13,913 nt of DNA from an uncultured Flavobacteriales bacterium (GCA_913009535.1 CAJVXR010000032.1:1-13913), one strand, 5' to 3'. Numbered from the stretch's first letter, positions 1 through 8,084 are shown. Numbers and translations: made by a program. Notes: generated by a model from the sequence alone, not told the origin.

Positions 1-18
1 ACTTTAAAAAAATAAAAA

Positions 19-2304
19 ATGGATAATATTTATTTATTAATGATTGTTGCTTTAGGTGTATTAGCTATAGCAGATTTAGTAGTTGGAGTTAGTAACGATG
101 CTGTGAATTTTTTAAATTCTGCAATTGGCTCTAAAGCTATTTCATTTAGAACTATAATGATAGTAGCTAGTATAGGAATTGCAGTTGGTGCAATATTTTC
201 TAGTGGTATGATGGAAGTTGCCAGAAAAGGTATTTTCAATCCTGGGGAATTTATGTTTAGTGAAATAATGATAATTTTCATGGCGGTCATGATAACTGAT
301 ATTTTATTACTAGACTTTTTTAATTCCGTTGGGATGCCTACATCGACAACTGTTTCAATTGTTTTTGAATTATTAGGCGCTGCTGTTGCAATGGCATTAA
401 TAAAAATTGGTGCTGATAACGGAAGTTTCTCGGATCTTGTAATATATATAAATACCTCGAAAGCAACTCAAATTATATTTGGAATATTGCTCTCGGTCGT
501 CGTCGCCTTTTCCATTGGTGCGATTGTACAATGGGCGTCAAGGTTACTTTTATCCTATGATTTTGAAAATAAGGCAGCATGGGTAAGCGCAATCTTTGGT
601 GGATTAGCTATCACTGCGATATCTTATTTTATTTTAATGAAGGGTATTAAAGGGACACCTTATGCAAAACTTAGTTTTGATATAATTAATGGAATGACAA
701 TTAAAGAATTTTTAGAAACGAAGGTGACATCAATAATACTAGTTAGTTCAGTTTTTTGGTCACTATTTGCTTACATATTAATAGCATTTTTTAAAACAAA
801 TATTTACAAAATCATTATACTAATTGGTACTTTTGCTTTGGCTCTAGCCTTTGCTGGAAATGATTTAGTGAATTTTATAGGAGTACCCATAGCTGCATGG
901 CAGTCTTATGAAGCATGGCTCGCATCTGGTATTCCTGCAAATGAGTTTAGTATGGAAGTTTTAGCATCTAAAGTTCCTACTCCAAATACTTTATTGTTAG
1001 CAGCTGGAATGATAATGGTTCTTACTCTTTGGTTTTCTTCAAAAGCCAAAAGAGTTGTAAAGACATCCATAGACTTATCAAAACAAGGAGATACAAAAGA
1101 GAGGTTTAATCCAAACTTTGTTTCTAGATTTTTAGTGAGGTCAGCAAGTAAAGCATCTTTACTTATTGATAAGGTAACTCCAAAACCAATTAATGATTTC
1201 ATAGAAAAACAATTTAAGGAAAAAACTGTTTTAGCTGCAACAATAAGTGATGAAGACAGGCCAGCATTTGATTTAGTGAGAGCATCTGTGAATTTAATGG
1301 TAGCGGGTATTTTAATTTCAATAGCTACTTCATATAAGCTACCACTATCTACTACATACGTAACATTTATGGTAGCAATGGGTACATCTTTAGCGGATAG
1401 AGCCTGGGGAAGCGAAAGTGCAGTTTATAGGGTAGCAGGAGTATTAAACGTAATTGGAGGGTGGTTTGGTACTGCCATAGTTGCTTTTACAGCAGCTGGA
1501 CTAATTGCTTTTTTAATAAATATCTCTGAATTAATGATAGCAGTATTACTTCTTGGTGTTGTAGTGATTGGAGTTAAAAATTATTTAAATGGTAAAAAAT
1601 CTTCTGATTTGTCAGATGAAGAAACATTATCTTTTGATGAAAGTAGCTCTTTACAAGGAGTAATCTTTGAAAGCTCAAAAAATATTTCTAAAGTAATGAA
1701 AAGAGGTGAAAAGGTTTACTCAAGTGCTATAGAGGGTCTTTCAAAACAAGATTTAGATTTACTGAAAAAGAACAAAAAGCAAACAGCTAAGCTTTCTAAT
1801 GATGTAGATGAGCTTAGAGATAATCTATTTTATTTTATTAAAAACTTAGACGAATCTAGTTTAAATGCAAGTAATTTTTATATTAATCTACTTGGGTATC
1901 TTCAAGATATTACACAGTCATTAGAATATATAAATAAGAAGAGCTATAAGCATATTAATAATAATCACAGTAAGTTAAAATTAACTCAAATAAGGGAATT
2001 AATTGAAGTAAACTCTAGTATTAGTGAATTATTTATAGAAGTAAATGAATTATATAAAAACAAATCTTTTAATAAAATTAAAACAGTTATTAAGAAAAAA
2101 GATGGTATATATAAATTAGTTCAGGATAAAATTTTGGCGCAAGTAGCTAGAACTAGAAATGAAGAAAAGAGTCCAAAAAACACTGCTTTATATTTTGGTA
2201 TTTTGCAGGAAACTAAGGATTTATTAAATGCTATTATGAATTTATTGTCTGATTATAATGAATCGCATGACTCATCGATTAAGCCAGCAAAAGTAGATAA
2301 ATAA
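19..2304 (+). CDS. PiT-family inorganic phosphate transporter with C-terminal PhoU-like domain
   Basis: Inner-membrane symporter expected to import inorganic phosphate, coupled to H+ or Na+. Both halves of the PiT inverted duplication are visible. The first has a GVSNDAVNFLNS signature (residues 23-34) and GMPTSTTVS (105-113). The second has FAGNDLVNFIGVP (278-290) and LPLSTTYVT (441-449). Hydrophobic segments run to about residue 517. Residues about 530-761 are hydrophilic, Lys/Glu-rich and predicted helical, resembling a PhoU-like cytoplasmic domain. At 761 aa the protein is much longer than a bare PiT permease of about 400-500 aa, because of this tail and extended loops. Fused PhoU-like tails are, to my knowledge, common in Bacteroidota PiT proteins, and may couple transport to intracellular phosphate status; that role is inference. 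The start ATG lies 18 nt from the window edge, so no promoter can be judged. It converges on nrdA. Confidence 0.93.
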   Translation: MDNIYLLMIVALGVLAIADLVVGVSNDAVNFLNSAIGSKAISFRTIMIVASIGIAVGAIFSSGMMEVARKGIFNPGEFMFSEIMIIFMAVMITDILLLDFFNSVGMPTSTTVSIVFELLGAAVAMALIKIGADNGSFSDLVIYINTSKATQIIFGILLSVVVAFSIGAIVQWASRLLLSYDFENKAAWVSAIFGGLAITAISYFILMKGIKGTPYAKLSFDIINGMTIKEFLETKVTSIILVSSVFWSLFAYILIAFFKTNIYKIIILIGTFALALAFAGNDLVNFIGVPIAAWQSYEAWLASGIPANEFSMEVLASKVPTPNTLLLAAGMIMVLTLWFSSKAKRVVKTSIDLSKQGDTKERFNPNFVSRFLVRSASKASLLIDKVTPKPINDFIEKQFKEKTVLAATISDEDRPAFDLVRASVNLMVAGILISIATSYKLPLSTTYVTFMVAMGTSLADRAWGSESAVYRVAGVLNVIGGWFGTAIVAFTAAGLIAFLINISELMIAVLLLGVVVIGVKNYLNGKKSSDLSDEETLSFDESSSLQGVIFESSKNISKVMKRGEKVYSSAIEGLSKQDLDLLKKNKKQTAKLSNDVDELRDNLFYFIKNLDESSLNASNFYINLLGYLQDITQSLEYINKKSYKHINNNHSKLKLTQIRELIEVNSSISELFIEVNELYKNKSFNKIKTVIKKKDGIYKLVQDKILAQVARTRNEEKSPKNTALYFGILQETKDLLNAIMNLLSDYNESHDSSIKPAKVDK

Positions 2305-2320
2305 GTTCTTCTCATATTAC

Positions 2321-2355
2321 AAAAAAAGCCCCTAATTAGATTAGGGGCTTTTTTT
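2321..2355. terminator. Bidirectional intrinsic terminator between the phosphate transporter and nrdA
   Basis: A perfect 15-bp inverted repeat with a TTAGA loop: 7 A, GCCCCTAA, loop, TTAGGGGC, 7 T. The core stem is GC-rich and each strand ends in a run of seven T, so it can stop transcription from both directions. It starts 16 nt after the transporter stop codon and ends 18 nt before the nrdA stop codon. Confidence 0.95.
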
Positions 2356-2373
2356 ATAGAAAAAATTAATTAT

Positions 2374-4881
2374 TTAGGATCCGCACATTAAACAATCATC
2401 CCCTTGTCCATCTTTAGATTGAGCGATTAATTGCTTCATCTCGTCGGGAGTCATAGGCTGTACATCTACATCTTTTGTTTCTGCAAACTTTTTAGCTGTT
2501 TTCTCAGCAGTCTTTTTTTTGCTTGCAACAACTTCTGACTTCACCTCTACCTCTACCTTTGGTTCGACAACTTCAGCTTTAGGTTCAGTATCTTTTTTAG
2601 TTTCTGTACTTGATTTAGTATCTAATGTGAATTTAATTGCATCTACAGCACTTTTGGTTCTTAAATAATACATCCCTGTCTTTAGTCCACTTTTCCAAGC
2701 ATAGAAATGCATAGATGTTAATTTAGCCATGGTAGCTCCTTCTAAAAATAGATTCAACGATTGAGATTGATCAATGAAATAACCTCTTTCTTTAGACATG
2801 TCGATTATATCTTTCATACTCAATTCCCAAACAGTTCTATATAACTCCTTAATATCGTCAGGAATTACATCAATATCTTGAACAGAACCATTTGCTCTCA
2901 TTATTTCTTGCTTTAAACCTTCATCCCATAGTCCGAGGTTTACCAAATCTTCAAGTAAGTGTTTATTAACGATAATAAACTCTCCTGATAAAACACGTCT
3001 TGTATAGATATTTGAAGTGTATGGTTCAAAACACTCATTATTACCAAGAATTTGTGAAGTGCTGGCGGTAGGCATTGGAGCTACTAGTAATGAATTTCTA
3101 ACACCATTTTTAAGGACGTCTTTTCTTAGTTTTTCCCAATTCCAGTTTCCACTTAAATCTTTTTCATTAACGCCCCATAAATTATGTTGAAATTCACCTT
3201 TACTAATTGGTGAGCCCTCATAACTTTGGTAAGGGCCGTCTTGTATAGCTTCATCCATTGATGCTTCAACAGCTCCATAATATAGAGTTTCGAAAATATC
3301 TTGATTTAATCTCTTCGCTTCTTCTGAGGTAAAAGGAAGTCGTAATTTTATAAAAGTATCCGCTAAACCTTGTACTCCTAATCCGATAGGTCTATGTCTA
3401 AAGTTAGAGTTTTCTGCTTCTTTAACTGGATAATAGTTTCTATCAATTACTCTATTTAAATTTTTGGTTACTCTCTTGGTAATTCTGTAAAGTTCTTGGT
3501 GATCAAACTTACCATCTTTAATAAACATTGGAAGTGCTATAGAAGCTAGGTTACATACAGCAATTTCGTCTGGAGATGTATATTCTAGAATCTCAGTACA
3601 TAAGTTTGAAGATCGTATTGTACCTAAGTTTTTCTGATTTGATTTAACATTCGCTGAATCTTTGTAAAGCATATAAGGAGTCCCTGTTTCTATTTGAGAC
3701 TCTAGTATTTTTTCCCAGAGTTCTCTGGCTTTAATAGTTTTTCTACCTTTACCTTTAGATTCATATTTTAGGTATAATTTATCAAAAGCATCCGCATGTA
3801 CATCGCATAACCCTGGACATTCATTTGGACACATTAAGGTCCATTCCCCATTCTCTTCAACTCTTTTCATAAATAAATCAGGAACCCACATTGCATAAAA
3901 TAGATCTCGTGCTCTCATTTCTTCTTTCCCATGATTTTTCTTCAAATCTAAAAAATCAAAAATATCTGCGTGCCAAGGCTCTATATATATTGCAAAACTC
4001 CCTTTTCTTTTTCCTCCACCTTGGTCTACATATCTTGCTGTATCGTTAAAAACCTGAAGCATTGGAACGATTCCGTTACTAGTTCCATTAGTTCCAGCAA
4101 TATAGCTGCCAGTTGCTCTAATATTGTGAATTGATAAACCTATACCACCTGCTGACTGAGATATTTTAGCAGTTTGTTTTAATGTATCATAAATTCCTTC
4201 AATACTATCATCTTTCATTGTTAATAAAAAACAAGATGACATTTGAGGTTTTGGTGTACCAGAGTTAAATAGTGTTGGGGTTGCGTGAGTGAAATATTTC
4301 TTAGACATTAACTCATAAGTTTCTATTGCTGAATCCAAATCATTTAAATGAATTCCAATTGAAACTCTCATCAACATGTGTTGAGGTCTTTCAGCTATTT
4401 CTCCATTTAATTTTAGCAGATAAGATCTTTCTAAAGTTTTAAACCCGAAGTAATCGTAACCAAAATCTCTATTATAAATAATTGTAGAGTCTAACAGCTC
4501 TTTATTATCCATAATAACTTTATAAACATCATCTGCTAATAGAGGTGCTTTTTTTCCTGTTCTAGGGTTTACATACTTATGTAGATCCTCCATCACATCA
4601 CTAAAAGTTTTTTTAGTGTTTTTATGTAAGTTTGATACTGAAATTCGTGCTGCTAATTTAGCAAAGTCAGGATGTGTAGTAGTCATGGTAGCTGCAACTT
4701 CTGCCGCTAAGTTATCCAACTCGCTTGTTGTAACTCCATCATATAAGCCTTCAATAACCCTAACCGCGACCTTAATGGGGTCAACAAGTGGATTCAAACC
4801 ATAGCAAAGCTTTCTAACTCGTGCTGTGATTTTGTCAAACATCATTGGTTCTTTCTTACCGTCTCTCTTGGATACAAACAT
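2374..4881 (-). CDS. nrdA: Class Ia ribonucleoside-diphosphate reductase, large (alpha) subunit
   Basis: Catalytic and allosteric subunit that reduces NDPs to dNDPs with NrdB in the cytoplasm. Residues about 1-90 form an ATP-cone. The active site is intact: C217 (SSCFLL) and C443 (VCNLAS) as the redox pair, C428 with N426 and E430 (NLCTE) for the thiyl radical, and Y738-Y739 (GMYYLRT) for radical transfer. The spacing C217-C428-C443 equals that of human R1 (218/429/444), and the C-terminus ends CLMCGS as in eukaryotic R1, giving the C830/C833 redox-relay pair. So this is the eukaryote-like subgroup. At 835 aa it is longer than human R1 (792 aa) because a Lys/Glu/Val-rich linker (about residues 755-810) separates the catalytic barrel from the CxxC tail. 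It lies 92 nt downstream of nrdB, probably co-transcribed. Confidence 0.97.
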   Translation of the reverse strand: MFVSKRDGKKEPMMFDKITARVRKLCYGLNPLVDPIKVAVRVIEGLYDGVTTSELDNLAAEVAATMTTTHPDFAKLAARISVSNLHKNTKKTFSDVMEDLHKYVNPRTGKKAPLLADDVYKVIMDNKELLDSTIIYNRDFGYDYFGFKTLERSYLLKLNGEIAERPQHMLMRVSIGIHLNDLDSAIETYELMSKKYFTHATPTLFNSGTPKPQMSSCFLLTMKDDSIEGIYDTLKQTAKISQSAGGIGLSIHNIRATGSYIAGTNGTSNGIVPMLQVFNDTARYVDQGGGKRKGSFAIYIEPWHADIFDFLDLKKNHGKEEMRARDLFYAMWVPDLFMKRVEENGEWTLMCPNECPGLCDVHADAFDKLYLKYESKGKGRKTIKARELWEKILESQIETGTPYMLYKDSANVKSNQKNLGTIRSSNLCTEILEYTSPDEIAVCNLASIALPMFIKDGKFDHQELYRITKRVTKNLNRVIDRNYYPVKEAENSNFRHRPIGLGVQGLADTFIKLRLPFTSEEAKRLNQDIFETLYYGAVEASMDEAIQDGPYQSYEGSPISKGEFQHNLWGVNEKDLSGNWNWEKLRKDVLKNGVRNSLLVAPMPTASTSQILGNNECFEPYTSNIYTRRVLSGEFIIVNKHLLEDLVNLGLWDEGLKQEIMRANGSVQDIDVIPDDIKELYRTVWELSMKDIIDMSKERGYFIDQSQSLNLFLEGATMAKLTSMHFYAWKSGLKTGMYYLRTKSAVDAIKFTLDTKSSTETKKDTEPKAEVVEPKVEVEVKSEVVASKKKTAEKTAKKFAETKDVDVQPMTPDEMKQLIAQSKDGQGDDCLMCGS

Positions 4882-4900
4882 ATAATTGTAATAGTTAGTC

Positions 4901-4936
4901 TTCTAGAAATATTCTAGAATTAGTTAGTTAGTTAGT
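4901..4936. repeat. Paired TTCTAGAA palindromes plus a TAGT x4 tandem repeat in the nrdB-nrdA gap
   Basis: Positions 4901-4908 and 4912-4919 are two copies of the 8-bp palindrome TTCTAGAA separated by ATA. They can pair as a short hairpin or serve as a duplicated protein site. Four perfect TAGT units follow directly at 4921-4936 (ACTA units on the transcribed strand). The cluster lies 20-55 nt before the nrdA start codon, inside the expected nrdBA transcript. The function is unknown; an mRNA structure or processing site that sets the NrdA:NrdB ratio is one possibility. Confidence 0.7.
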
Positions 4937-4973
4937 TTAATAATTGATAAATGGAATAATTTAACTGATTGTA

Positions 4974-5954
4974 TTAAAAATCAGCATCAAAACTAAATTT
5001 ATCTTTATCCTCTTCTTTGTTTAATACTCCTGCTTTTTGATATTCAGAAACTCTCTTTTCAAAAAAGTTAGTTTTTCCTTGTAGCGAGATCATATCCATA
5101 AAATCAAACGGGTTTGTAGTATTAAACTCTTTTTCACAATCAAGTTCAGACAACAATCTATCCGTTACAAATTCAAGGTACTGTGACATTAATTTGTCAT
5201 TCATTCCAATAAGACTAATTGGTAAAGATTCCGTAATAAATTCTCTTTCAATATTTAAAGCGTCAAGTAAAATCTCTCTGATTCTAGCTTTTGGCACTTT
5301 GTTATTTAAATGATGATTGTGTAAGTGTACTGCAAAATCACAATGTACTCCTTCGTCTCTTGAGATTAATTCATTAGAAAACGTTAGTCCTGGCATTAAA
5401 CCACGTTTTTTAAGCCAGAAAATAGAGCAAAAAGCACCAGAAAAGAAGATACCCTCAACAGCTGCAAAAGCTATTAATCGCTCAGCAAAACTTGGTGAAT
5501 CAATCCATTTAAGAGCCCAGTCTGCTTTTTTCTTAATAGCAGGAAAAGTCTCAATAGCATTAAATAGTCCGTCTTTTTCTTTTTCGTCTTTTACATAAGT
5601 ATCAATAAGTAGTGAATACGTTTCGCTATGAATATTCTCCATCATTATTTGAAAACCATAGAAAAACTTTGCCTCGCTGTATTGTACTTCGTTTACGAAA
5701 TTCTCAGCTAAATTTTCATTAACAATCCCATCACTTGCAGCAAAAAATGCTAAAATATGTTTAATGAAATACTTTTCATCTTTACTTAATTTATTATTCC
5801 AGTCGGTAAGGTCTTGGTGTAAATCGATCTCTTCAGCAGTCCAAAAACTTGCTTCCGATTTTTTATACCATTCCCATATATCGTGGTGTTGAATTGGAAA
5901 AATTACAAACCTTGATTTATTTTCTTCCAGAAGTGGTTCTACTGCATTTGACAT
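4974..5954 (-). CDS. nrdB: Class Ia ribonucleoside-diphosphate reductase, small (beta) subunit
   Basis: Ferritin-like subunit that houses the di-iron site and generates the tyrosyl radical passed to NrdA. All metal ligands expected from mouse R2 are visible: D44 (EEIDL), E106 and H109 (ENIHSE), E167 (AVEGIFF), and E201 and H204 (DEGVH). The radical tyrosine is Y113, four residues after H109 as in mouse (H173/Y177). This supports a tyrosyl-radical class Ia enzyme rather than a Tyr-less class Ic enzyme. The sequence follows eukaryotic R2 closely ([33 protein letters not shown]) and ends FDADF, the tail that docks on the large subunit. The length of 326 aa is normal. The start MSNAVEP is the only sensible ATG before the conserved core. 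It is the first gene of the nrdBA pair and has a 262-nt upstream gap that should hold its promoter. Confidence 0.97.
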   Translation of the reverse strand: MSNAVEPLLEENKSRFVIFPIQHHDIWEWYKKSEASFWTAEEIDLHQDLTDWNNKLSKDEKYFIKHILAFFAASDGIVNENLAENFVNEVQYSEAKFFYGFQIMMENIHSETYSLLIDTYVKDEKEKDGLFNAIETFPAIKKKADWALKWIDSPSFAERLIAFAAVEGIFFSGAFCSIFWLKKRGLMPGLTFSNELISRDEGVHCDFAVHLHNHHLNNKVPKARIREILLDALNIEREFITESLPISLIGMNDKLMSQYLEFVTDRLLSELDCEKEFNTTNPFDFMDMISLQGKTNFFEKRVSEYQKAGVLNKEEDKDKFSFDADF

Positions 5955-6008
5955 ATTTAATATAATTGTTTAAAAATTAGCGTTAAAATTGATATAACTT
6001 GGGACTAA

Positions 6009-6038
6009 CAAATATTCAAAATTTTTCTCGAAAATGAA
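6009..6038 (-). promoter_or_regulatory. Candidate nrdBA promoter (Bacteroidetes type)
   Basis: Read on the minus strand, AATATTTG (6016-6009) matches the Bacteroidetes -7 consensus TAnnTTTG with one mismatch. TTC (6038-6036), a near match to the -33 TTG, lies 19 nt upstream. Transcription would begin near 6002 and give a leader of roughly 48 nt before nrdB. Such matches are not rare in AT-rich DNA. Confidence 0.35.
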
Positions 6039-6055
6039 AGTCATCTTTATTAACA

Positions 6056-6086
6056 TTGTGTACAAGTTTTTAACAAAACAAGTTTT
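6056..6086. repeat. Direct repeat of ACAAGTTTT with small dyads upstream of the nrd promoter
   Basis: ACAAGTTTT occurs at 6062-6070 and again at 6078-6086, a 16-bp offset (about 1.5 helical turns). The first copy overlaps the dyad TTGT-GT-ACAA (6056-6065), and the second overlaps AAAAC-AA-GTTTT (6075-6086). The cluster lies about 20 nt upstream of the candidate -33 element of nrdBA, a plausible operator position. It is not a convincing match to the NrdR box I remember. Confidence 0.35.
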
Positions 6087-6160
6087 ATTTAAAAAAACAA
6101 ATAAGATAAAAGTTACATTGTAAAATATTGATTAGCAGTACTTTAAGAACAGGTGAAAAA

Positions 6161-6176
6161 ATTGTCTCTCAAGAGA
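6161..6176 (-). terminator. Weak terminator-like hairpin after the DUF3109 gene
   Basis: On the minus strand, TCTC-TTGA-GAGA (6176-6165) is followed by CAATTTTTT. The stem is only 4-5 bp, so this is a weak candidate. It lies about 40 nt past the DUF3109 stop codon, where a transcript end would be expected before the nrdB promoter. Confidence 0.22.
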
Positions 6177-6216
6177 TAAAAAAAATAAAATTAAAAACAT
6201 GAAAAAACTTTGAGGT

Positions 6217-6786
6217 CTATTTTTTAAAATCTTTTGCGGCCAATTCTAATTCTAGGTACCAGTCTTTTCCAAATTTTCTAATCAATGCCTCTTTTACAAA
6301 TTTATAGACAGGAACTTTAAGTTCTTTTCCCAAAACACATGCGTCGTCACAAATAGCCCATTTATCATAGTTTACAGAAATAAATTCGCTAAAATCTTTG
6401 GTTCTAACAGGATACAAATGACATGATATAGGTTTTTTCCAAGTTATAAGTCCTTCGTTATATGCTTTTTCAAAACTACATTGCGCTATTTTATTTTTAT
6501 CTAATATCAAATAAACACACTCTTTACCATTTACAAGTGGGGTTTCTAAATCGCCTGAATCAGTAGTAATAAATTGTCCTTGTTGATTTATTTCATTAAT
6601 GGATGTCGGGCTGAGATAACTCTTTACAATTGGATAGAACTTTTTTATTTCATCTAATTCCTTAAGCTCTAAAGGGGCTCCAGCATCACCCTCAACGCAG
6701 CAGGCTCCTTTACATGCGCCAAGGTTGCATACAAAGTCATTTTCTATAATTGACTCAGATATTAAAGTATTTTTAATTTGAAACAT
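6217..6786 (-). CDS. DUF3109 family cysteine-rich protein (YkgJ-like)
   Basis: Cytoplasmic protein of unknown function in the DUF3109 family, which is related to the YkgJ cysteine-cluster proteins thought to bind zinc or an Fe-S centre. Cysteines sit at positions 20, 25, 29, 30, 90, 103, 122, 146 and 150. They include the family hallmark CNLGACKGACC (20-30), followed by EGDAGAPL, and the C-terminal SCHLYPVR motif (121-128). This pattern indicates a multi-cysteine metal site. The length of 189 aa is typical. The start is supported because family members begin just before this motif, with a short beta-strand region like MFQIKNTLIS. It lies upstream of nrdBA on the same strand but is separated by 262 nt, so co-transcription is uncertain, and it is divergent from the MarC gene. 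I recall the DUF3109-MarC-nrd neighbourhood in other flavobacteria but could not check this. Confidence 0.88.
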   Translation of the reverse strand: MFQIKNTLISESIIENDFVCNLGACKGACCVEGDAGAPLELKELDEIKKFYPIVKSYLSPTSINEINQQGQFITTDSGDLETPLVNGKECVYLILDKNKIAQCSFEKAYNEGLITWKKPISCHLYPVRTKDFSEFISVNYDKWAICDDACVLGKELKVPVYKFVKEALIRKFGKDWYLELELAAKDFKK

Positions 6787-6790
6787 AAGG

Positions 6791-6798
6791 CAAATATA
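6791..6798 (-). promoter_or_regulatory. Candidate -7 element immediately upstream of the DUF3109 start codon
   Basis: On the minus strand this reads TATATTTG, an exact match to the Bacteroidetes -7 consensus TAnnTTTG. Only four bases (CCTT) separate it from the ATG. If functional, transcription would begin at or very near the start codon, making a leaderless or nearly leaderless mRNA. I see no clear -33 TTG at the usual distance. Confidence 0.4.
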
Positions 6799-6826
6799 TA
6801 AATAACAAAAAATATAAAAATAATCA

Positions 6827-6856
6827 TTGTAATTATAGATAATTATCTGAAATTTG
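6827..6856 (+). promoter_or_regulatory. Candidate promoter for the MarC-family gene
   Basis: TTG (6827-6829) followed after 19 nt by GAAATTTG (6849-6856) fits the Bacteroidetes -33/-7 layout, with one mismatch in the -7 element. It would give a leader of roughly 14 nt before the ATG at 6877. It shares a 90-nt gap with the divergent DUF3109 promoter. Confidence 0.4.
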
Positions 6857-6876
6857 CAAAAAGAAATTTACTTAAA

Positions 6877-7455
6877 ATGAATTTTAATATTAAAGAAATA
6901 TTTACAGCATTTATGATTTTGTTTGCTGTTATTGATATAGTAGGAAACATTCCTATAATTATCGATTTGAGAAAAAAAGTTGGGCATATTCAAAGTGAAA
7001 AAGCTTCAATAATTGCAGGTGTGATAATGATCTTTTTCTTATTTATAGGAGAAAATATTTTATCTTTAATTGGTATAGACGTTAACTCATTTGCTGTTGC
7101 AGGAGCTTTTGTTTTATTCTTTATTGCGCTAGAAATGATTTTAGGGATTACCCTTTATAAAGATGAGGAAAGTACAATGTTAACAGCATCTGTTTTTCCT
7201 CTAGCTTTTCCATTAATTGCCGGACCTGGAAGTTTAACTACACTATTGTCGATTAAATCAGAGTTTTCAACACCAAACATCATTGTAGCAATTATTGTTA
7301 ATGTGCTTGTTATTTATTTAGTTTTAAAAACATCTGGTAAAATTGAAAAAGTAATAGGAAGTAATGGAATTCAAATAATAAGAAAAGTATTTGGAGTAGT
7401 TTTATTAGCTATCGCTGTAAAGCTATTTATGTCTAACATAAAAGAATTAATCTAA
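6877..7455 (+). CDS. MarC-family integral membrane protein
   Basis: Inner-membrane protein of the MarC/UPF0056 family. No transport substrate is firmly established, and despite the name the family is not shown to confer multiple antibiotic resistance. About six hydrophobic segments are visible, near residues 8-28, 44-65, 70-92, 103-127, 133-150 and 170-187. The family motif FPLIAGPGSLTTLL occurs at about residues 110-123, a half-buried Pro/Gly-rich segment, and the N-terminal segment contains the polar-in-membrane pattern FAVIDIVGNIPII. At 192 aa it is slightly shorter than the usual 200-220 aa but complete. It is transcribed divergently from the DUF3109 gene, and the next gene begins 1 nt after its stop codon, implying an operon with translational coupling. 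Family assignment is secure; function is not. Confidence 0.9.
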   Translation: MNFNIKEIFTAFMILFAVIDIVGNIPIIIDLRKKVGHIQSEKASIIAGVIMIFFLFIGENILSLIGIDVNSFAVAGAFVLFFIALEMILGITLYKDEESTMLTASVFPLAFPLIAGPGSLTTLLSIKSEFSTPNIIVAIIVNVLVIYLVLKTSGKIEKVIGSNGIQIIRKVFGVVLLAIAVKLFMSNIKELI

Positions 7456-7456
7456 G

Positions 7457-7657
7457 ATGATCAAACTAAGCTATGTGATTTCAGTCGTTGCCTTTTTAAT
7501 TGTAATTTATAACATCACAATTGTAAATTGGGAAGACCCTTTTTCTGGAGATAGTATAATTGCGCTAATCGCTATTATGTGTGGGGTTTGCTGCATCATG
7601 ATTATGACGATCTTAAGAACTTCAAAAAAAATACAAAAATTAGCAGCTAAAAATTAA
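7457..7657 (+). CDS. Small two-helix membrane protein
   Basis: I do not recognise a named family. The 66-residue product has two clear hydrophobic segments (about residues 5-24 and 34-54). They are joined by a short polar loop containing NWEDPFSGDS, and a basic tail follows (RTSKKIQKLAAKN). By the positive-inside rule the tail should face the cytoplasm. The second helix carries a GVCC motif. It is very likely a real gene because its ATG follows the MarC stop codon after one base (TAAGATG) and its composition is typically membrane-like. Its stop codon overlaps the stop codon of the convergent dCMP deaminase gene by 2 nt, leaving no room for a terminator. A role as a partner of MarC is inferred from position only. 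Confidence 0.75.
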   Translation: MIKLSYVISVVAFLIVIYNITIVNWEDPFSGDSIIALIAIMCGVCCIMIMTILRTSKKIQKLAAKN

Positions 7658-8076
7658 GTTATATCAGGAATATGAGTTAATTCGATTCCAGCTTTTTCTA
7701 AAAAATCAAGCCCTGACTTATCTTTATAGGCCTTATTAAACACTACCCTTTTAATTTTAGCTTGATGAATTAATTTACTACACTCCTTACAAGGAGAAAG
7801 TGAGATGTAAAGAGTAGCCCCGTCAGATGATTGAGTAGAAGAAGCGATTTTAGTTATAGCGTTAGCTTCGGCATGTAAAACATACCATTTTGTATAACCA
7901 TCTTCATCTTCACAATAATTTTCTAAACCAGATGGAGTGCCATTATAACCATCTGATATTATCATGTTATTTTTAACAATAAGTGCCCCAACTTTTTTGC
8001 GCTCACAGTAAGAGAGTTTTCCCCATTCTGCAGCCATTTTTAAGTAAGCTATATCGTATTTAAGTTTTTTTTCCAA
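7654..8076 (-). CDS. dCMP deaminase family protein (ComEB-like cytidine/deoxycytidylate deaminase)
   Basis: Cytoplasmic zinc enzyme expected to deaminate dCMP to dUMP, the precursor for thymidylate synthesis. The catalytic zinc motif is complete: H68-A-E70 (HAEANAI), where E70 is the proton shuttle, and P95-C96-x-x-C99 (PCKEC). The deaminase fold is also recognised by the SDGYNGTPSG stretch (41-50). C24 and C55 may form part of the second structural zinc site known in some dCMP deaminases. The start codon is TTG. No in-frame ATG occurs between it and the upstream in-frame stop, while the first ATG (residue 14) would remove the KKLKYDIAYLKMA region that I recall as conserved in homologues. The gene begins 8 nt after the dsbD stop codon, so it is probably translated from the dsbD transcript. 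It complements NrdAB in dNTP supply. Confidence 0.9.
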   Translation of the reverse strand: MEKKLKYDIAYLKMAAEWGKLSYCERKKVGALIVKNNMIISDGYNGTPSGLENYCEDEDGYTKWYVLHAEANAITKIASSTQSSDGATLYISLSPCKECSKLIHQAKIKRVVFNKAYKDKSGLDFLEKAGIELTHIPDIT

Positions 8077-8084
8077 GGAGTGAT

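Larger units (their letters stand above)
5955..6216. other. Intergenic region between the DUF3109 gene and nrdB
   Basis: This 262-nt AT-rich gap holds the candidate nrd promoter, the ACAAGTTTT repeat cluster and the weak hairpin listed separately. I find no convincing gene in it. A 29-codon plus-strand reading frame at 6034-6123 has no supporting feature. Confidence 0.6.

Noticed and set aside
4901..4936. CRISPR-like or riboswitch interpretation of the nrdB-nrdA repeats.
   Set aside because: Only two 8-bp palindromes and a four-unit tetranucleotide tract are present, without spacers or a conserved aptamer pattern. An adenosylcobalamin riboswitch is also not expected for a tyrosyl-radical class Ia enzyme.
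5317..5598. 93-codon plus-strand reading frame inside nrdB.
   Set aside because: It is antisense to the conserved metal-ligand region of NrdB and is a shadow of that gene.
6034..6123. 29-codon plus-strand reading frame in the gap upstream of nrdB.
   Set aside because: It is short, has no recognisable features, overlaps the candidate nrd promoter and points against its neighbours.
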